64,000 bases of DNA, taken from assembly GCA_022414725.1 (NCBI GenBank), contig CM039465.1:37370890-37434889 (forward strand), read 5' to 3'. The position numbers and the translations under genes were made by a program. The notes beneath the pieces were generated by a model, which was not told the DNA's origin, searched no databases, and saw only the letters and a program-made list of their open reading frames with translations. This document shows, piece after piece, positions 52,709 to 63,835 of the stretch. This DNA is from Microglena sp. YARC. Its lineage: Eukaryota > Chlorophyta > Chlorophyceae > Chlamydomonadales > Chlamydomonadaceae. Within the stretch, counting starts at the first letter, position 1; each line of letters starts with the position of its first letter.

Positions 52709-53799
52709 TAATGCAAAAATGAAACTCGAAATCATTTTTACAGGTGGTCAAAATCATAAATCATTCACCAGCAGCATAAATAAAGTGCAGAAGAGGAGGG
52801 GAATACAACAAATAAATGTGTTATATTATTTCAGTTTGCGCTGCAGGCATTATAGACCCAAGGGCACGGCGTGTTTGGCTACCAACCTTGCAAATGCATC
52901 ATTCAGTGCAGTATACAAATTAAAAACAGTCAACTATGAAGCTGACTCAGATGAAATAAATCATGGTGTTACAAATTTGGCCTTATATACTTGTGTAAAA
53001 GTAAAAGACGGGGGGAAAATTGGTCAAGCAGAAACTATGAAGCTGACTCAGATGAAATAAATCATGGTGTTACAAATTTGGCCTTATATACTTGTGTAAA
53101 AGTAAAAGACGGGGGGAAAATTGGTCAAGCAGAAACTATGAAGCTGACTCAGATGAAATAAATCATGGTGTTACAAATTTGGCCTTATATACTTGTGTAA
53201 AAGTAAAAGACGGGGGGAAAATTGGTCAAGCAGAAGCTTTTAAATTAGGACTTGCACAAGCAATTTGTGAAATGACAAATTTGCCAAATGATGTGATAGT
53301 GCACGTGCACCACAATGAAGTCGAGGGGGGGGAACGGTTTAGGGCTGTACGTAGATACTATATTTATGCCTGATAATAATTCATTAAATTGTTTAGATAA
53401 GTTAGATGTGAACCTATGTGAACAATACAACTACCGGTAATGAATTTACTGAGTTTTGTCTACTGCAAAAAAAAAAAAAAACGAAATTATGTGTTTACAG
53501 CTGGTCAAAGTCAGGAATCGTGCACATGCATCACAATGAGGACAAGGGGGGGGGGGGGGGGGGGGGGGGAACGGGTAAGGGCTTATGTACATACCCATAT
53601 TTATGCCCGATTATAATTTCTTTATTTTCTAGATAAATTAGGTGTTCACAATAAAACTACTGGTTCTGATTTTAGTCTAATGCAAACAAATGAAACTCGA
53701 AATCATTTTTTAAAGCTGGTCAAAATCAATTACGCTCGTTAAACTTGGAACACAGTGAGGTAGAGGATGTGAAACAGTCTAGGACATTACGTCACATAA

Positions 53800-54135
53800 T
53801 ATTAAATGACATTACATTACATAGCATAGCATTACATATAACATTACATAACACTACACTACATTACATAGCATTACAATACGTTACATTACATTACATT
53901 ACATTACATAACACTACACTACATTACATAGCATTACAATACGTTACATTACATTACATTACATTACATTACATAACACTACACTACATTACATAGCATT
54001 ACAATACGTTACATTACATTACATTACATTACATTACATAGCATAACATTACGTTACATAACATAACATAACAAAACATTACATAACGTTACATAGCATT
54101 GCATAACATTGCATAGCATTATATTACATTGTCAT
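53800..54135 (+). repeat. (ATTAC)n-derived array with 63-bp higher unit
   Basis: ACATAACACTACACTACATT and AGCATTACAATACGTTACAT recur three times, 62-63 bp apart, separated by pure ATTAC runs, then degenerate copies. It is not followed by LINE 3' UTR, unlike the tails at 28.8, 30.6 and 61.0 kb. Confidence 0.92.
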
Positions 54136-54480
54136 AGGTAAGCCAGTGTTGACCCAATCCCACACCACAACTTCGGAGGTTTTTCAAACTTGTCTCTGTT
54201 ATAGCAATTCAGGTGATGATATGGATTGGGGGTTTCATAACATTTTGTAGGTCGTAGTTCATTCCTCAAATTTGAGAATTTGGCCTGAGAATTTTGAAGA
54301 CATTTTGACCTGAGAATCGAGAATTCTGAGGATTATCGAAAAAATTGCCTGAAAACGTTGAGGTTCAAACTACAAACTGCGAGCTATGAGTACCAAATCC
54401 AAATCATGTGCTGAATTGATATAATCGACATAATTAGGAGTTATTTGGATGGGCCAGTGCTGAGTCAAGAGCAACCCGCG
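54136..54480. other. Nothing recognised
   Basis: About 345 bp of A/T-rich sequence with GAGAATTTGGCCTGAGAATT and GACCTGAGAATCGAGAATTC as a local inexact repeat. Confidence 0.5.
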
Positions 54481-54499
54481 TCATGATATGATTGGAGAG

Positions 54500-54960
54500 G
54501 ATAAGACTGGGCATGCTTTTGTTTTCTTTTGTTTGGTCTGGTCTGCTTTTTTTTGTTTAGGTTGTTCCGGGGTTGTTCTGCTTTTTTTTCTTCTGTTTGG
54601 TCTGGTCTGCTTTGTTTGTTCTAATCCGCTTTGGTTTTGTTTTTATTTGTTGTGTTTGAAATTGTCTGGTCTGGTCAGATTTGATTTCGTTTTCTTGTGT
54701 TTGGTCTGGTCTGGTCTGGCTTGCTTTTGATTTGTTTGGTTTGGTCTGGTCTGGTCTGCTTTTGTTTCGTTTTGTTTTGCTTGGTCTGGTCTGGACTGCT
54801 TTGGTTTGGTCTGGTCCGCTTTGGTTTAGTTTTGTTTGGTCTGGTCTGGTATGATTTTGTTTTGTTCTGCTTTGCTCGGTCTGGTCTGCTTTGGTTTGGT
54901 ACTTAGGTCTGGTCCGCTTTTGTTTTGTTTTGGTCTGGACTGCTTTGGTTTGGTTTGTGA
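54500..54960 (+). repeat. GGTCTGGTCTGCTTTTGTTT array
   Basis: Irregular T/G-rich units of 25-45 bp around GGTCTGGTCTG. Low complexity. Confidence 0.93.
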
Positions 54961-55079
54961 ACATGGTATATCAGCATTCACGCTGGCTGAAACACAGTCA
55001 CCACGAGTATCATCAGCAACTTCTACGTCACACTCCCGCGTACAATGTAATCACAGGGCAGGGCAGGGATCTACCTGCC

Positions 55080-55374
55080 AGGTGTTTCGATAGGTGGAGG
55101 GCGAGCATACGCTGGGGCCGATCCTGAGCACCCGATGATGATGGCAGCTGTGGCAGCGGCAATGCGAGCTGGCACCGCTGCGAATGATTCAGATGCTGGC
55201 TTGGCTGACGCGCGGGCGCATCGGGAGGTCATGGGCGAGCCGAGCATGGTGATCGAAAAAAAACGGAGGGCAACTGAAAGCTTGGATGCGAGGGCTGAGA
55301 CAGTATGCGTGCAGGTGGGCAGGAGAGGATTGAAACACGAAGGCGGTAAGGTAGACCTCGATGTAGGCGGTTAA
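55080..55374 (+). CDS. Possible coding segment, unrecognised
   Basis: Stop-free frame ending at 55374 with an Ala-rich then charged peptide (MMMAAVAAAMRAG, VIEKKRRATESLDARAE). It lies between low-complexity tracts and has richer GC than its surroundings. No motif and no clear splice sites; it may be chance. Confidence 0.25.
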
Positions 55375-55499
55375 GGCAAAGATAAGACCCTAGGAGATGA
55401 GGATGTCCCGAGGTAATAGGTAGTCAATGAGGTGGAAGATACTCACATCAGGAGTAACGTAGTGCGTGGACTGAGGTGCATGAGCAGGAGCGATGACCT

Positions 55500-55610
55500 G
55501 GCATTTCACGGGGCCTGCCAAAGGGTACGCACCCGTGTCCAACCCCTGCCCCGCCCTGCCCCCGGGCCCTGCCCTGCCCGCCCCCGCCCCTGCCCCTGCT
55601 CGCACAGCTC
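55500..55610 (+). repeat. CCCTGCCC-rich tract
   Basis: Imperfect CCCTGCCC, CCCGCCC and CCCCTGCC repeats; strongly C-rich on the plus strand. Confidence 0.8.
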
Positions 55611-55869
55611 GGACGATAACCAGGGCAAACGTTTCCCGGTGAAACCTAGTGGATGAGCTGTAAAACGTATCATACTAACTGTGATACCACTTATAAAGAG
55701 CTGTGTTACATAGCAGTCCTGTACCAGTCTGTAAGAGGTCTGCTTACCTATGCTCTATCTTCCTCCTTTCCTTCCTGAGTTCCACTACCACCCTACTCCT
55801 CCAGCTGACTGCCTGCCTCTGTTCTTCTGTCCTCCTTTTACTACCTGCATCCCAAGTTTCATGTTCTGT

Positions 55870-57990
55870 AGGTCGGTACTTCTGTTGTGCTGCCATTCTG
55901 TAGGTTGGTAGTTCTGGGGTTCTGTACTGCTGTCATTCTTTTGGTGTTTAGTCTGTAGGTCTGTAGGTCTGTAGTCCTGTAATTCTGTAGTGCTGTCGTT
56001 CCGTAGGTTGGTAGTTCTGTAGTGCTGCTGTTCTGTAGGTTGGTAGTTCTGGGGTTCTGTTCTGCTGTCGTACTATTGGTGTAGTCCTGTAGGTCTGTAG
56101 TCCTGTAGATTATGTTAGTGCTGTCTGTTCTGTTGGTCGGTACTTCTGTAGTGCTGCCCTTCTGTAGGTTGGTAGTTCTGGGGTTCTGCAGTGCTGTCGC
56201 TTAGGAGGTCTGGTGCCCTGTATAGCTGTAGCTCTCTTGTCCTGAAGCGCTGTAGTGCTGCAGTTCTGGCCTTCTGTAGCCCTTTAGTTATGTAGTTCTG
56301 TTCTTCTATAGTTATATAGTTATGTAGTTATGTAGTTATATAGTTATGTAGTTCTGTTCTTCTATAGTTATAATAGTTATGTATGTTATGTATTATATAT
56401 ATGTAGTTCTGTTCTTCTATAGTTTATATAGTATATGTTATGTAGTTATGTCTTCTATATAAATAATGAGTGTTCATAACTATATGTATTAAATGTAGGT
56501 TTTGTGATTAATAGTTGGATGGTAGTCTTGGTTCCTTTCCTTCAAATCGTAAAGTTATAGTAATAATGTAGTTATTATTATGTAGTTGACTGGGTTCTTC
56601 TAATGTTATATAGTTTATATAGTTATTTGTATATTTAAGTAATTGCTTCTTTCCATATAGTATAGTTAATTGTAGTTCTATGTTCTTCTAATATTATTAT
56701 ATAGTTAGTGTAGTTATGTAGTTATATAGTTATGTAGTTTCTGTTCTTCTATATAGTTGTATATAGTTTATGTAGTTATGTAGTATCATATAGTTATGTA
56801 GTTCTGTTCTTCTATAGTTAGTATATAGTCTAGTTATGTAGTTATATTTAGTTATGTAGTTTCTGTATTTCTATAGTTATATAAGTTATGTAGTAATGTA
56901 TTAGTTATATAGTTATGTAGTTCTGTTCTTCTACTATAGTTATATAGTTATGTAGTTATGTAGTTAATATATAGTGTCAGTACAGTTCTGTTCTTCTATA
57001 GTTATATATTATTGTTTTTAGTTATATAGTAAGTAGGTATGTTCTTCGTATAGTTATATAGGTCTATGTAGGTTATTACTTAGTTTTATGTAGTTTCTGT
57101 TCTTCTATAAGTATATAGTTACTGTATGTTATGTAGTTATATAGTTATGTAGTTCTGTTCTTCTATAGTTATAATAGTTATAGTAGTTTATGTAGTTTAT
57201 ATAGTCTATGATAGTTCTGTTCTTCTATAGTTATATAGTTATGTAGTTATGTAGTTATATAGTTATGTAGTTCTGTTCTTCTATAGTTATATAGTTATGT
57301 AGTATGTAGTATATTATGTAGTTTGTTTCTTCTATACGTTAATATAGTTATGTAGTTATGTAGTTATATAGTTATGTAGTTCTGTTCTTCTATAGTTATA
57401 TAGTTATGTAGTTTATGTAGTTATGTTATGTAGTTATTTTTCTTCATAGTTATATAGTTATGTAGTTATGTAGTTATATAAGTGAGTGTAGTATCTGTTC
57501 TCTATAGTTATAGTAGTTATTGTAGTTTATGTAGTATATTAGTTATGTCTAGTTCTGGTTCTTCTATAGTTATATAGCTATGTGGTTATGTAGTATATAG
57601 TATGTAGTTCTGTTCTTCTATATTATATAGTTATGTAGTTATACCCTTGTCTTCTGTGGTTCTGCAGTTATGTAGTTATGTAGTTATACCCTTTTGTCGT
57701 TCTGTGGTTCTGCAGTTATGGTTAGTATGTAGTTATACCTTCTTTGGTACTCTGCAGTTAATGTAGTTATGTAGCTTGTAGTTTATACCTTCTGTCCCTC
57801 GTTTAGCTCTTGTGCGACTGGTTGTCTGCCCGGTTCTGCACTTATATAGACAATATAGTTATACTCTACCCTTCTGTCCCTCAGTCGATTATGTGGTTCA
57901 GCAGTTATTATATATATAGTTATTTCGTAAATTTAGTCCTCATACCCTTCTGTCCCGTTCACGTCATTATGTTATTCTGGCAAGTCTTAT
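55870..57990 (+). repeat. Minisatellites TTCTGTAGGTTGGTAG and TTATATAGTTATGTAG leading into the gap
   Basis: First about 20-bp units (GTAGGTTGGTAGTTCTGGGG), then from 56290 about 50-bp units of ATAGTTATATAGTTATGTAG with GTTCTGTTCTTCT. Copies have dense 1-bp insertions and losses, increasing toward 57.6 kb, which looks like unpolished long-read consensus. Confidence 0.9.
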
Positions 57991-58000
57991 ACAATATAGT

Positions 58001-59000
58001 NNNNNNNNNNNNNNNNNNNNNNNNNNNNNNNNNNNNNNNNNNNNNNNNNNNNNNNNNNNNNNNNNNNNNNNNNNNNNNNNNNNNNNNNNNNNNNNNNNNN
58101 NNNNNNNNNNNNNNNNNNNNNNNNNNNNNNNNNNNNNNNNNNNNNNNNNNNNNNNNNNNNNNNNNNNNNNNNNNNNNNNNNNNNNNNNNNNNNNNNNNNN
58201 NNNNNNNNNNNNNNNNNNNNNNNNNNNNNNNNNNNNNNNNNNNNNNNNNNNNNNNNNNNNNNNNNNNNNNNNNNNNNNNNNNNNNNNNNNNNNNNNNNNN
58301 NNNNNNNNNNNNNNNNNNNNNNNNNNNNNNNNNNNNNNNNNNNNNNNNNNNNNNNNNNNNNNNNNNNNNNNNNNNNNNNNNNNNNNNNNNNNNNNNNNNN
58401 NNNNNNNNNNNNNNNNNNNNNNNNNNNNNNNNNNNNNNNNNNNNNNNNNNNNNNNNNNNNNNNNNNNNNNNNNNNNNNNNNNNNNNNNNNNNNNNNNNNN
58501 NNNNNNNNNNNNNNNNNNNNNNNNNNNNNNNNNNNNNNNNNNNNNNNNNNNNNNNNNNNNNNNNNNNNNNNNNNNNNNNNNNNNNNNNNNNNNNNNNNNN
58601 NNNNNNNNNNNNNNNNNNNNNNNNNNNNNNNNNNNNNNNNNNNNNNNNNNNNNNNNNNNNNNNNNNNNNNNNNNNNNNNNNNNNNNNNNNNNNNNNNNNN
58701 NNNNNNNNNNNNNNNNNNNNNNNNNNNNNNNNNNNNNNNNNNNNNNNNNNNNNNNNNNNNNNNNNNNNNNNNNNNNNNNNNNNNNNNNNNNNNNNNNNNN
58801 NNNNNNNNNNNNNNNNNNNNNNNNNNNNNNNNNNNNNNNNNNNNNNNNNNNNNNNNNNNNNNNNNNNNNNNNNNNNNNNNNNNNNNNNNNNNNNNNNNNN
58901 NNNNNNNNNNNNNNNNNNNNNNNNNNNNNNNNNNNNNNNNNNNNNNNNNNNNNNNNNNNNNNNNNNNNNNNNNNNNNNNNNNNNNNNNNNNNNNNNNNNN
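58001..59000. other. Assembly gap, exactly 1000 N
   Basis: Round-number gap inside a collapsed repeat. True size unknown. Frames drawn across it are meaningless. Confidence 1.
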
Positions 59001-60110
59001 GTTTTGCACAGTTTAATTTCCTTCTAAGCCTATTTGGTTCTAACTAATTTGACTAGTACAAACACACATTAACATCTAAACTTTTGCCCACCATGGCAGG
59101 GCTATGATCTTTGCAACTTTCTCTGCAAGTCCAGATCTGCCTCTTGGCTATTGAAGTGGTTCTCGGAGGACTTTATCCCGCCATGCAGTGATGCGGGATT
59201 CTACCTTCTAGTACTTCCTGGATCAAGCTGAGATGTACGGGCAGGGGTGGGTTCACATTATGGTGTTGTTGGTTGTGTGTGTGGTTGTCGGTTGGGTGCA
59301 CATATGTTGGTTGCCTGTTTGGTGTTCGTTGTGGTGGATGTTGTGGTGTGTGTGTGTGTCTTTTGTCGAGGCGGTGGTGGTAGGTGTAGTGTGGTTGTTG
59401 CTGGTGGTTTTGGCGGTGGTGGTTGGTAGTGTTTTGGGTGGTGTTGCGTCGTGAGATCAGCTGCGACACCAGGGGTGGGTACACATTATGGTGGTTGGTA
59501 CTTTGTATTGTTATTTGTTTTATGGAAGTGGATTTTAGTTTTGATTTTTCAAACTTTGAAAAGTGATTCTGCACCCTTTGCTAAAAATACTGAGACCCAA
59601 AATGATGCGATTGAGGCTATGCAGATGTGAACATAATTAGGGACACCTTAACCCAGCCTAAAACGTGCAAATAATCAGTGTTTCCGGCTCGTACTGTACC
59701 AAACGGCCCATAACCTGCTACACAATGACAGTTAGGGAAGACGTTTAGGGGTTTTCAAGTTTTCACGTGGTAGTTATAATAATATTAACAGGTATTATGT
59801 ATAATCCATCTGCTCAAATCTGTCCCGAATTGTCCCTATTAGGCACACATGGAGTCTGCATGGAGTTATATATTGAATCACTAAGTAGTAAACTTATAAA
59901 TCTAGAATTATGGATCTATATTGAATGATGAAATATAATTATTCATCTAGATTATTCATTTGTAGATTATTGTTACATATATTTGATCTTGGGCAAGTTC
60001 CCTTCAAATCGTATTTTGGCTACCCTGCGGGGACTTCATTATACGGTGCCCCTGACTTTGCCCCCATATATAAATATATATAAATTCGTGCCCCACACAT
60101 CAGCTTTTGT
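59001..60110. other. Unassigned A/T-rich DNA with a GT-rich stretch
   Basis: 59240-59450 is GTTGTGGTGG-rich. 59620-59760 (GGGACACC, AAACGTGCAAATAATCAGTG, CGTACTGTACC) resembles interior parts of transposons A and B (GGACACCCACGAAATGCAAA, GTACTTCTGTACCGCC) and may be a fragment of that family. Confidence 0.5.
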
Positions 60111-60169
60111 CCAACAACACCTCATATGAATTCCCCTGTCCACCCACACCCTCTTCCCACTCTCCACAC

Positions 60170-60320
60170 CCCACACTCACTAAAATATAACAATACCCAC
60201 AACAACCACAACAACAACACATCAACAACAACCACAACCACAACAACAACATCCATAAAAGCAACACCCACAACAGCACCAACCAACCAACCAACCAACC
60301 AACCAACCAACCAACCAACC
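60170..60320 (+). repeat. CAACAA-rich tract and (CCAA)n
   Basis: ACAACAACCACAACAACAAC, then eleven CCAA units (60276-60319), just upstream of the first pseudo-acceptor. Confidence 0.92.
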
Positions 60321-60535
60321 CATTGCTCATCAGGTAATATCGATGATGGCGGAACAGGTAGGAGCTGCAGCGGCGGGCAAGCGTCACAAAACAGTGACCC
60401 CCCACCCACCCCACCCCACCCTCTCACCCCTACACCACCGACCACCAACTAACCCATTGCTCATCAGGCAATATCGATGATGGTGCAACAACTGGTAGCT
60501 GCAGCAGCCGGCAAGCCTAACAAAATAGTACCCCT
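60319..60535 (+). repeat. Two copies of the 5' edge of the exon at 60613
   Basis: CCATTGCTCATCAG|GTAATATCGATGATGG at about 60320 and CCATTGCTCATCAG|GCAATATCGATGATGG at about 60453. Each keeps the acceptor and 50-60 coding bases before diverging into C-rich intron. Confidence 0.92.
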
Positions 60536-60612
60536 CCCTCCCCCCACCACCACACCAAACACACACGACCCTACACCACCTACCACCAACCAACCAACCC
60601 ATTGCTCATCAG

Positions 60613-60780
60613 GCAATATCGATGATGGCGCAACAGCTAGGAGCAGCAGCAGCCGGCAAGTCTAACAAAGCAGTGACCACCATTTATGGCAATGCCTTTT
60701 CCAAGTACTCAGTTGTGAGACGAATGGTGGCGCTGAAGTATGGTGGCAGTACGCCAGTCACCAAGCAGCTCATTGCTGAG
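60613..60780 (+). CDS. Exon of an unrecognised protein
   Basis: Acceptor ATTGCTCATCAG, donor GCTGAG|GTAAGG; 168 bp, 56 codons, phase 0 at both ends. Peptide AISMMAQQLGAAAAGKSNKA, then a basic/hydrophobic part (FSKYSVVRRMVALKYGG) ending TKQLIAE. No family recognised. Joins in phase with the exon at 63836-63941. Its 5' edge is present two extra times upstream. Confidence 0.65.
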
Positions 60781-60792
60781 GTAAGGACGACA

Positions 60793-60974
60793 TCAGGGTT
60801 TTTTCCGCTATTTATAGCCATTACTACTTTTGTCCCCGTTTTGGCCCAAGATATCGCTTTTTTGTTTGTCTTTTGCCCATAAGGGCCCTAACAATCTGCA
60901 AAACGCTGTCCCTGGAGGAGGCCTAAAACCATTAAGCTAGAAAAAAAACTTCCAGATTTTTAAAAAATCCCTGG
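60793..60974 (+). mobile_element. MITE-3 element, copy 3
   Basis: Starts CAGGGTTTTTTCCGC 13 bp after the donor of the exon at 60613 and ends AAAAAATCCCTGG. Contains TTTTGTCCCCGTTTTGG, AACGCTGTCCCTGG and GGAGGCCTAAAACCATTAAG. Confidence 0.82.
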
Positions 60975-61025
60975 ACAATAAATTTTTTCTTTCCCCAGTC
61001 CCCAGTCCCTGTTCTAAGCTCCAAG

Positions 61026-62060
61026 ATTACATTACATTACATTACATTACATGTTAAATTCTACTTGACACCGCGAGGGTGTATGAGACTCTGTGCTTTA
61101 AACAAAAAGAAAAAGCACCCACAAAGCAAAAAAAACCATTACATCAGGGGTGTGTCGAGGACAAACAAACCAAACTCCCAACCACGTTTTGGTGGCGTAG
61201 GTATTAAACCCTTAGAGCCGGACCAGATCTCAACCACTTACAGTGGCGGAGGTAAGAAGCTAACAAATGAGAAGTCACAAGAAGAAGAAAAAAAGGGATG
61301 ATAAATTACGGTGCACTAAGCAGTCCAGGGCTTCCTGTCTTGCTCTTCTACAAGTAGAAGATAGTCGGCTAGGTTGCTCCAAAAAAGACTTAGTGCCATT
61401 TCCATTCATAAAGGTTCTGAATGTGGAATCGCAGAATTCCACATTCCATACGGTTAAGTTGGTATCCTCATGGACATGCCTATAAATATCTGTAAACAGC
61501 TTTCTGGTAGCGGAGGCGAATATCATTATAAAAAGGGCACTCAAACATATGCATTTCATCCTCAGGTTTTTTGGAACCACACATTGACAGTGTCTCATTG
61601 AGCGAGGGATGTGTGCTCTATCCACCACCCTCATTCTTTCTGTGTTCAGCCAATGGGAACCCATTCTAAACTGTGCTATAGAACGAATCTGATCCTGCTT
61701 ATGTAGGCGGATGTAAAGGGAATCAAGCCATTCTCATCATTGCTGTTGGCTGCGAACCATTTTTGGTATCGGAGGCGTTTAAAGCCAACCCTTCTCTCAT
61801 CAGGGATGTCTCTAACTGCATTGGTGTCACTTGGGTACTTAAACCTCCATGACTCAAAAACTTCAGACATAATACCTTCGACATCGACAGCCTCCAAAAT
61901 GTTGATGTTTTTACTGGATCCTAGCTTGTGGAGAGCACAACGCAAGTCATGAACCCAGCCAGTGTTGGAGTCAAAAGATTCCTCAAGAGCCATTCTAATG
62001 AGATCCTCAGGTTCTTTATGTATGGTCTTGTTCCAGAAGCGCAAAGCTTGTTTAAGCAGC
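61026..62060 (-). mobile_element. LINE copy 3: longest 3' portion
   Basis: Five ATTAC tail units (61027-61051), shared 3' UTR, then minus-strand coding remains. 61676-62060 encodes the region after the reverse transcriptase (ALRFWNKTIHKEPEDLIRMA, NTGWVHDLRCALHKLGSSK, FESWRFKYPSDTNAVRD). 61275-61664 encodes the finger region with a frameshift that spoils the CxxC (CQCVVPK here, CQMCGFQKP in copy 2). Two frames, truncated at the 5' side where a 46-bp repeat begins. Confidence 0.88.
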
Positions 62061-62160
62061 AAGATATCAACATAACTGGAAGCTTGTTTAAGCAAGCAAG
62101 ATATCAACATAACTGGAAGCTTGTTTAAGCCAAGCAAGATATCAACATAACTGGAAAGCT
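62045..62160 (+). repeat. About 38-46-bp tandem repeat, 3 copies
   Basis: GGAAGCTTGTTTAAGC and AAGCAAGATATCAACATAAC recur three times at the truncated end of LINE copy 3; the first lies within LINE coding sequence (AAAGCTTGTTTAAGC), so LINE sequence was incorporated. Confidence 0.92.
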
Positions 62161-62334
62161 GATCCTATAAGCTTTCAGATACACTATCTTCCTTTAGGTT
62201 TGGCTGGGTAGCAAGCCAGTGGAGCTTCGTAGATGCTGCTGCTCATAGCTGAAATAGCTGATGCCGTTGCCCAACCTCCAATTATCAAGATCAACTCTAG
62301 ATTACCAAGTCTCATTGAAACACGCCCGATAACT

Positions 62335-62408
62335 AAATAAATGTTATGCCTTTAGGCAAGGCGCAAAGTTGAGGGGGGGCAGACCGTTTGCTTGCGCTGG
62401 GTCCAAGC
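62335..62408 (-). repeat. Dispersed relative of the 102-bp satellite unit (inverted)
   Basis: Complement reads TTGGACCCAGCGCAAGCAAA, CCCCCCTCAACTTTGCGCC and GGCATAACATTTATTTA, matching the 49.0-49.3 kb copies. Confidence 0.8.
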
Positions 62409-62409
62409 A

Positions 62410-62745
62410 CCAACACCAACAAACTTGACATAAAAACAGTGAAACAGCAACAAACTCTACATGAAACATGAAAACAGCAACAAACTCTACATGCAAACAT
62501 TAAAACAAGAAAGCATAAACCAGCAACAAAATTTACATGCAAACACTACAACATGAAAACATGAAAACAGGAGAACATGAAAACATGAAGACATGAAAAT
62601 GTGAAAACAGCAACAAGCATGAAAACATGAAAACATGAAAACAGCAACAAACTTGACCTGCAAACATAAAAACATGAAAACAGCAACAAGCATGAAAACA
62701 TGAAAACATGAAAACAGCAACAAACATGAAAACATGCAGGCGGTG
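62410..62745 (+). repeat. AAAACATGAAAACAGCAACA minisatellite
   Basis: Irregular 30-60 bp units of ACATGAAAACATGAAAACAG and CAGCAACAAACTCTACATG. Confidence 0.93.
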
Positions 62746-62811
62746 ACTCAGCTCTATAATACCCGGGCTAATTGAAATACCCATGAAATGCACTTCATGC
62801 AAACGTGATAT

Positions 62812-62965
62812 TGAGGTTGGGCAGGTCTATGTAGCCTAGTTGGATACACCTTTACTGGCTAGTCTGAAAAATCACACACATAGTTTGCTAATGTTATCTT
62901 GAGGTTGGGTAATTCTATGTAGCCTATTTGGCTACACCTATATTTGCTAGGCTTTAAAATCACAC
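62812..62965 (+). repeat. Two copies of the GAGGTTGGGCAAGTC short repeat
   Basis: TTGAGGTTGGGCAGGTCTAT...GCCTAGTTGG and TTGAGGTTGGGTAATTCTAT...GCCTATTTGG, 79 bp apart, each followed by AAATCACACACA. Confidence 0.8.
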
Positions 62966-63248
62966 ACACAAGGTGTAAACGTGAATGATAATAAGGAATC
63001 ATTCATGCACGTAAATAATTAATATAATATAATTATCAATGCAAGTGCAACCATGCAGGTGGGGAAACAGCTGGTGGGTGGGGGTGGGGGGCATATACTA
63101 CACGTAAACTTCCCCTATTTGGTCATCACTTTTTCCCCATTGGTCACAATTAGTTTCAGGCTTGCTCAGCATAGCGCAGATGTCACATCTGGCGGGCGTT
63201 GCGGTTTTGATCCCAGGCGCATTCACTTGGAAAGACCTCCTTTCGACA

Positions 63249-63457
63249 AGTCCTATGCAGCGTCGCAAGCGACGCTAAAAATGGCGGAAAACGTTCGCAA
63301 CGGAGCGACAGGTGGTAACGGAAGCGAGTTAGTTACAAGACCGTTGGCTGACGTGCCAGACTTTGTCTCAGGGGGGCAGTCGGACGGACGTTTAAACGGA
63401 CAACGAGGTAACCCTGGGGGCTCCCACCCCTTGAAGAGGGGGATCCGCCAAAAAAGG
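63249..63457 (+). mobile_element. REP-A element, copy 5
   Basis: GCGTCGCAAGCGACGC hairpin, CGGAGCGACAGGTGGTAACG, CCGTTGGCTGACGTGCC, GGGGGCTCCCACCCC...AGGGGGATCCGCC, and A-run. Confidence 0.85.
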
Positions 63458-63504
63458 GGGGCCAGTCAGACTGGACATGCACACTGCGACAGTCGGCGTC
63501 AGTC

Positions 63505-63655
63505 TATTGGAAGGGGGTTGAAGTGTAACAGATGGTCGGTGGGAAGTGTAATAGATGGTCGGTGGGAAGTGTAACAGATGGTCGTGGGGAAGTGTAACAG
63601 ATGGTCGTGGGGTAGTGTAACAGATGGTATCGGGGGAGTGTAACAGATGGTTGGG
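63505..63655 (+). repeat. About 25-bp tandem repeat, 6 copies
   Basis: AGTGTAACAGATGGTCGGTGG and AGTGTAATAGATGGTCG variants. Confidence 0.93.
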
Positions 63656-63694
63656 GGGCCCATATACTACCTTCCTCTAACCGGTCGTCATGTT

Positions 63695-63750
63695 TTCATC
63701 ATTGGTCACAGGCGGAGGAACAGCTGGGTGTGTTCAGTGCTAACAACCAC
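63695..63750 (+). repeat. Copy of the 5' edge of the exon at 63836 with acceptor
   Basis: ATTGGTCACAG|GCGGAGGAACAGCTGGGT and GTTCAGTGCT match 63824-63865 (GGTCACAG|GCGGAGAAACAGCTGGGT). A weaker relative is at 63055-63080 (GGTGGGGAAACAGCTGG). Confidence 0.9.
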
Positions 63751-63835
63751 AGCAACAACAACCACAGCCAAACCCACCACAAACTTGACATACAAACAAA
63801 CACAAACACAACAACCACCACCATCATGGTCACAG

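Larger units (their letters stand above)
49790..53760 (+). pseudogene. Tandem exon-like units resembling ribosomal protein uS9
   Basis: At least five partial units (about 49795, 50150, 52930-53380, 53500, 53690) share an exon-like part and an A/T-rich intron-like part ending TTTTTACAG|CTGGTCA. Longest peptides: GGGIICQAEATQLGLARAV at 50191-50247 and GGKIGQAEAFKLGLAQAI at 53210-53263; the GGGxxGQAxAxxLGLARA pattern is the uS9 signature. The following NLPNDVIVHVHHN differs from the usual uS9 end, so units may be hybrid or decayed. Three copies of a 101-bp piece (52932-53234) shift the frame each time. No unit is a full protein. Two transposons split the series. Confidence 0.45.

Noticed and set aside
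57810..59027. Two long frames across 58001-59000
   Set aside because: Composed almost wholly of N.
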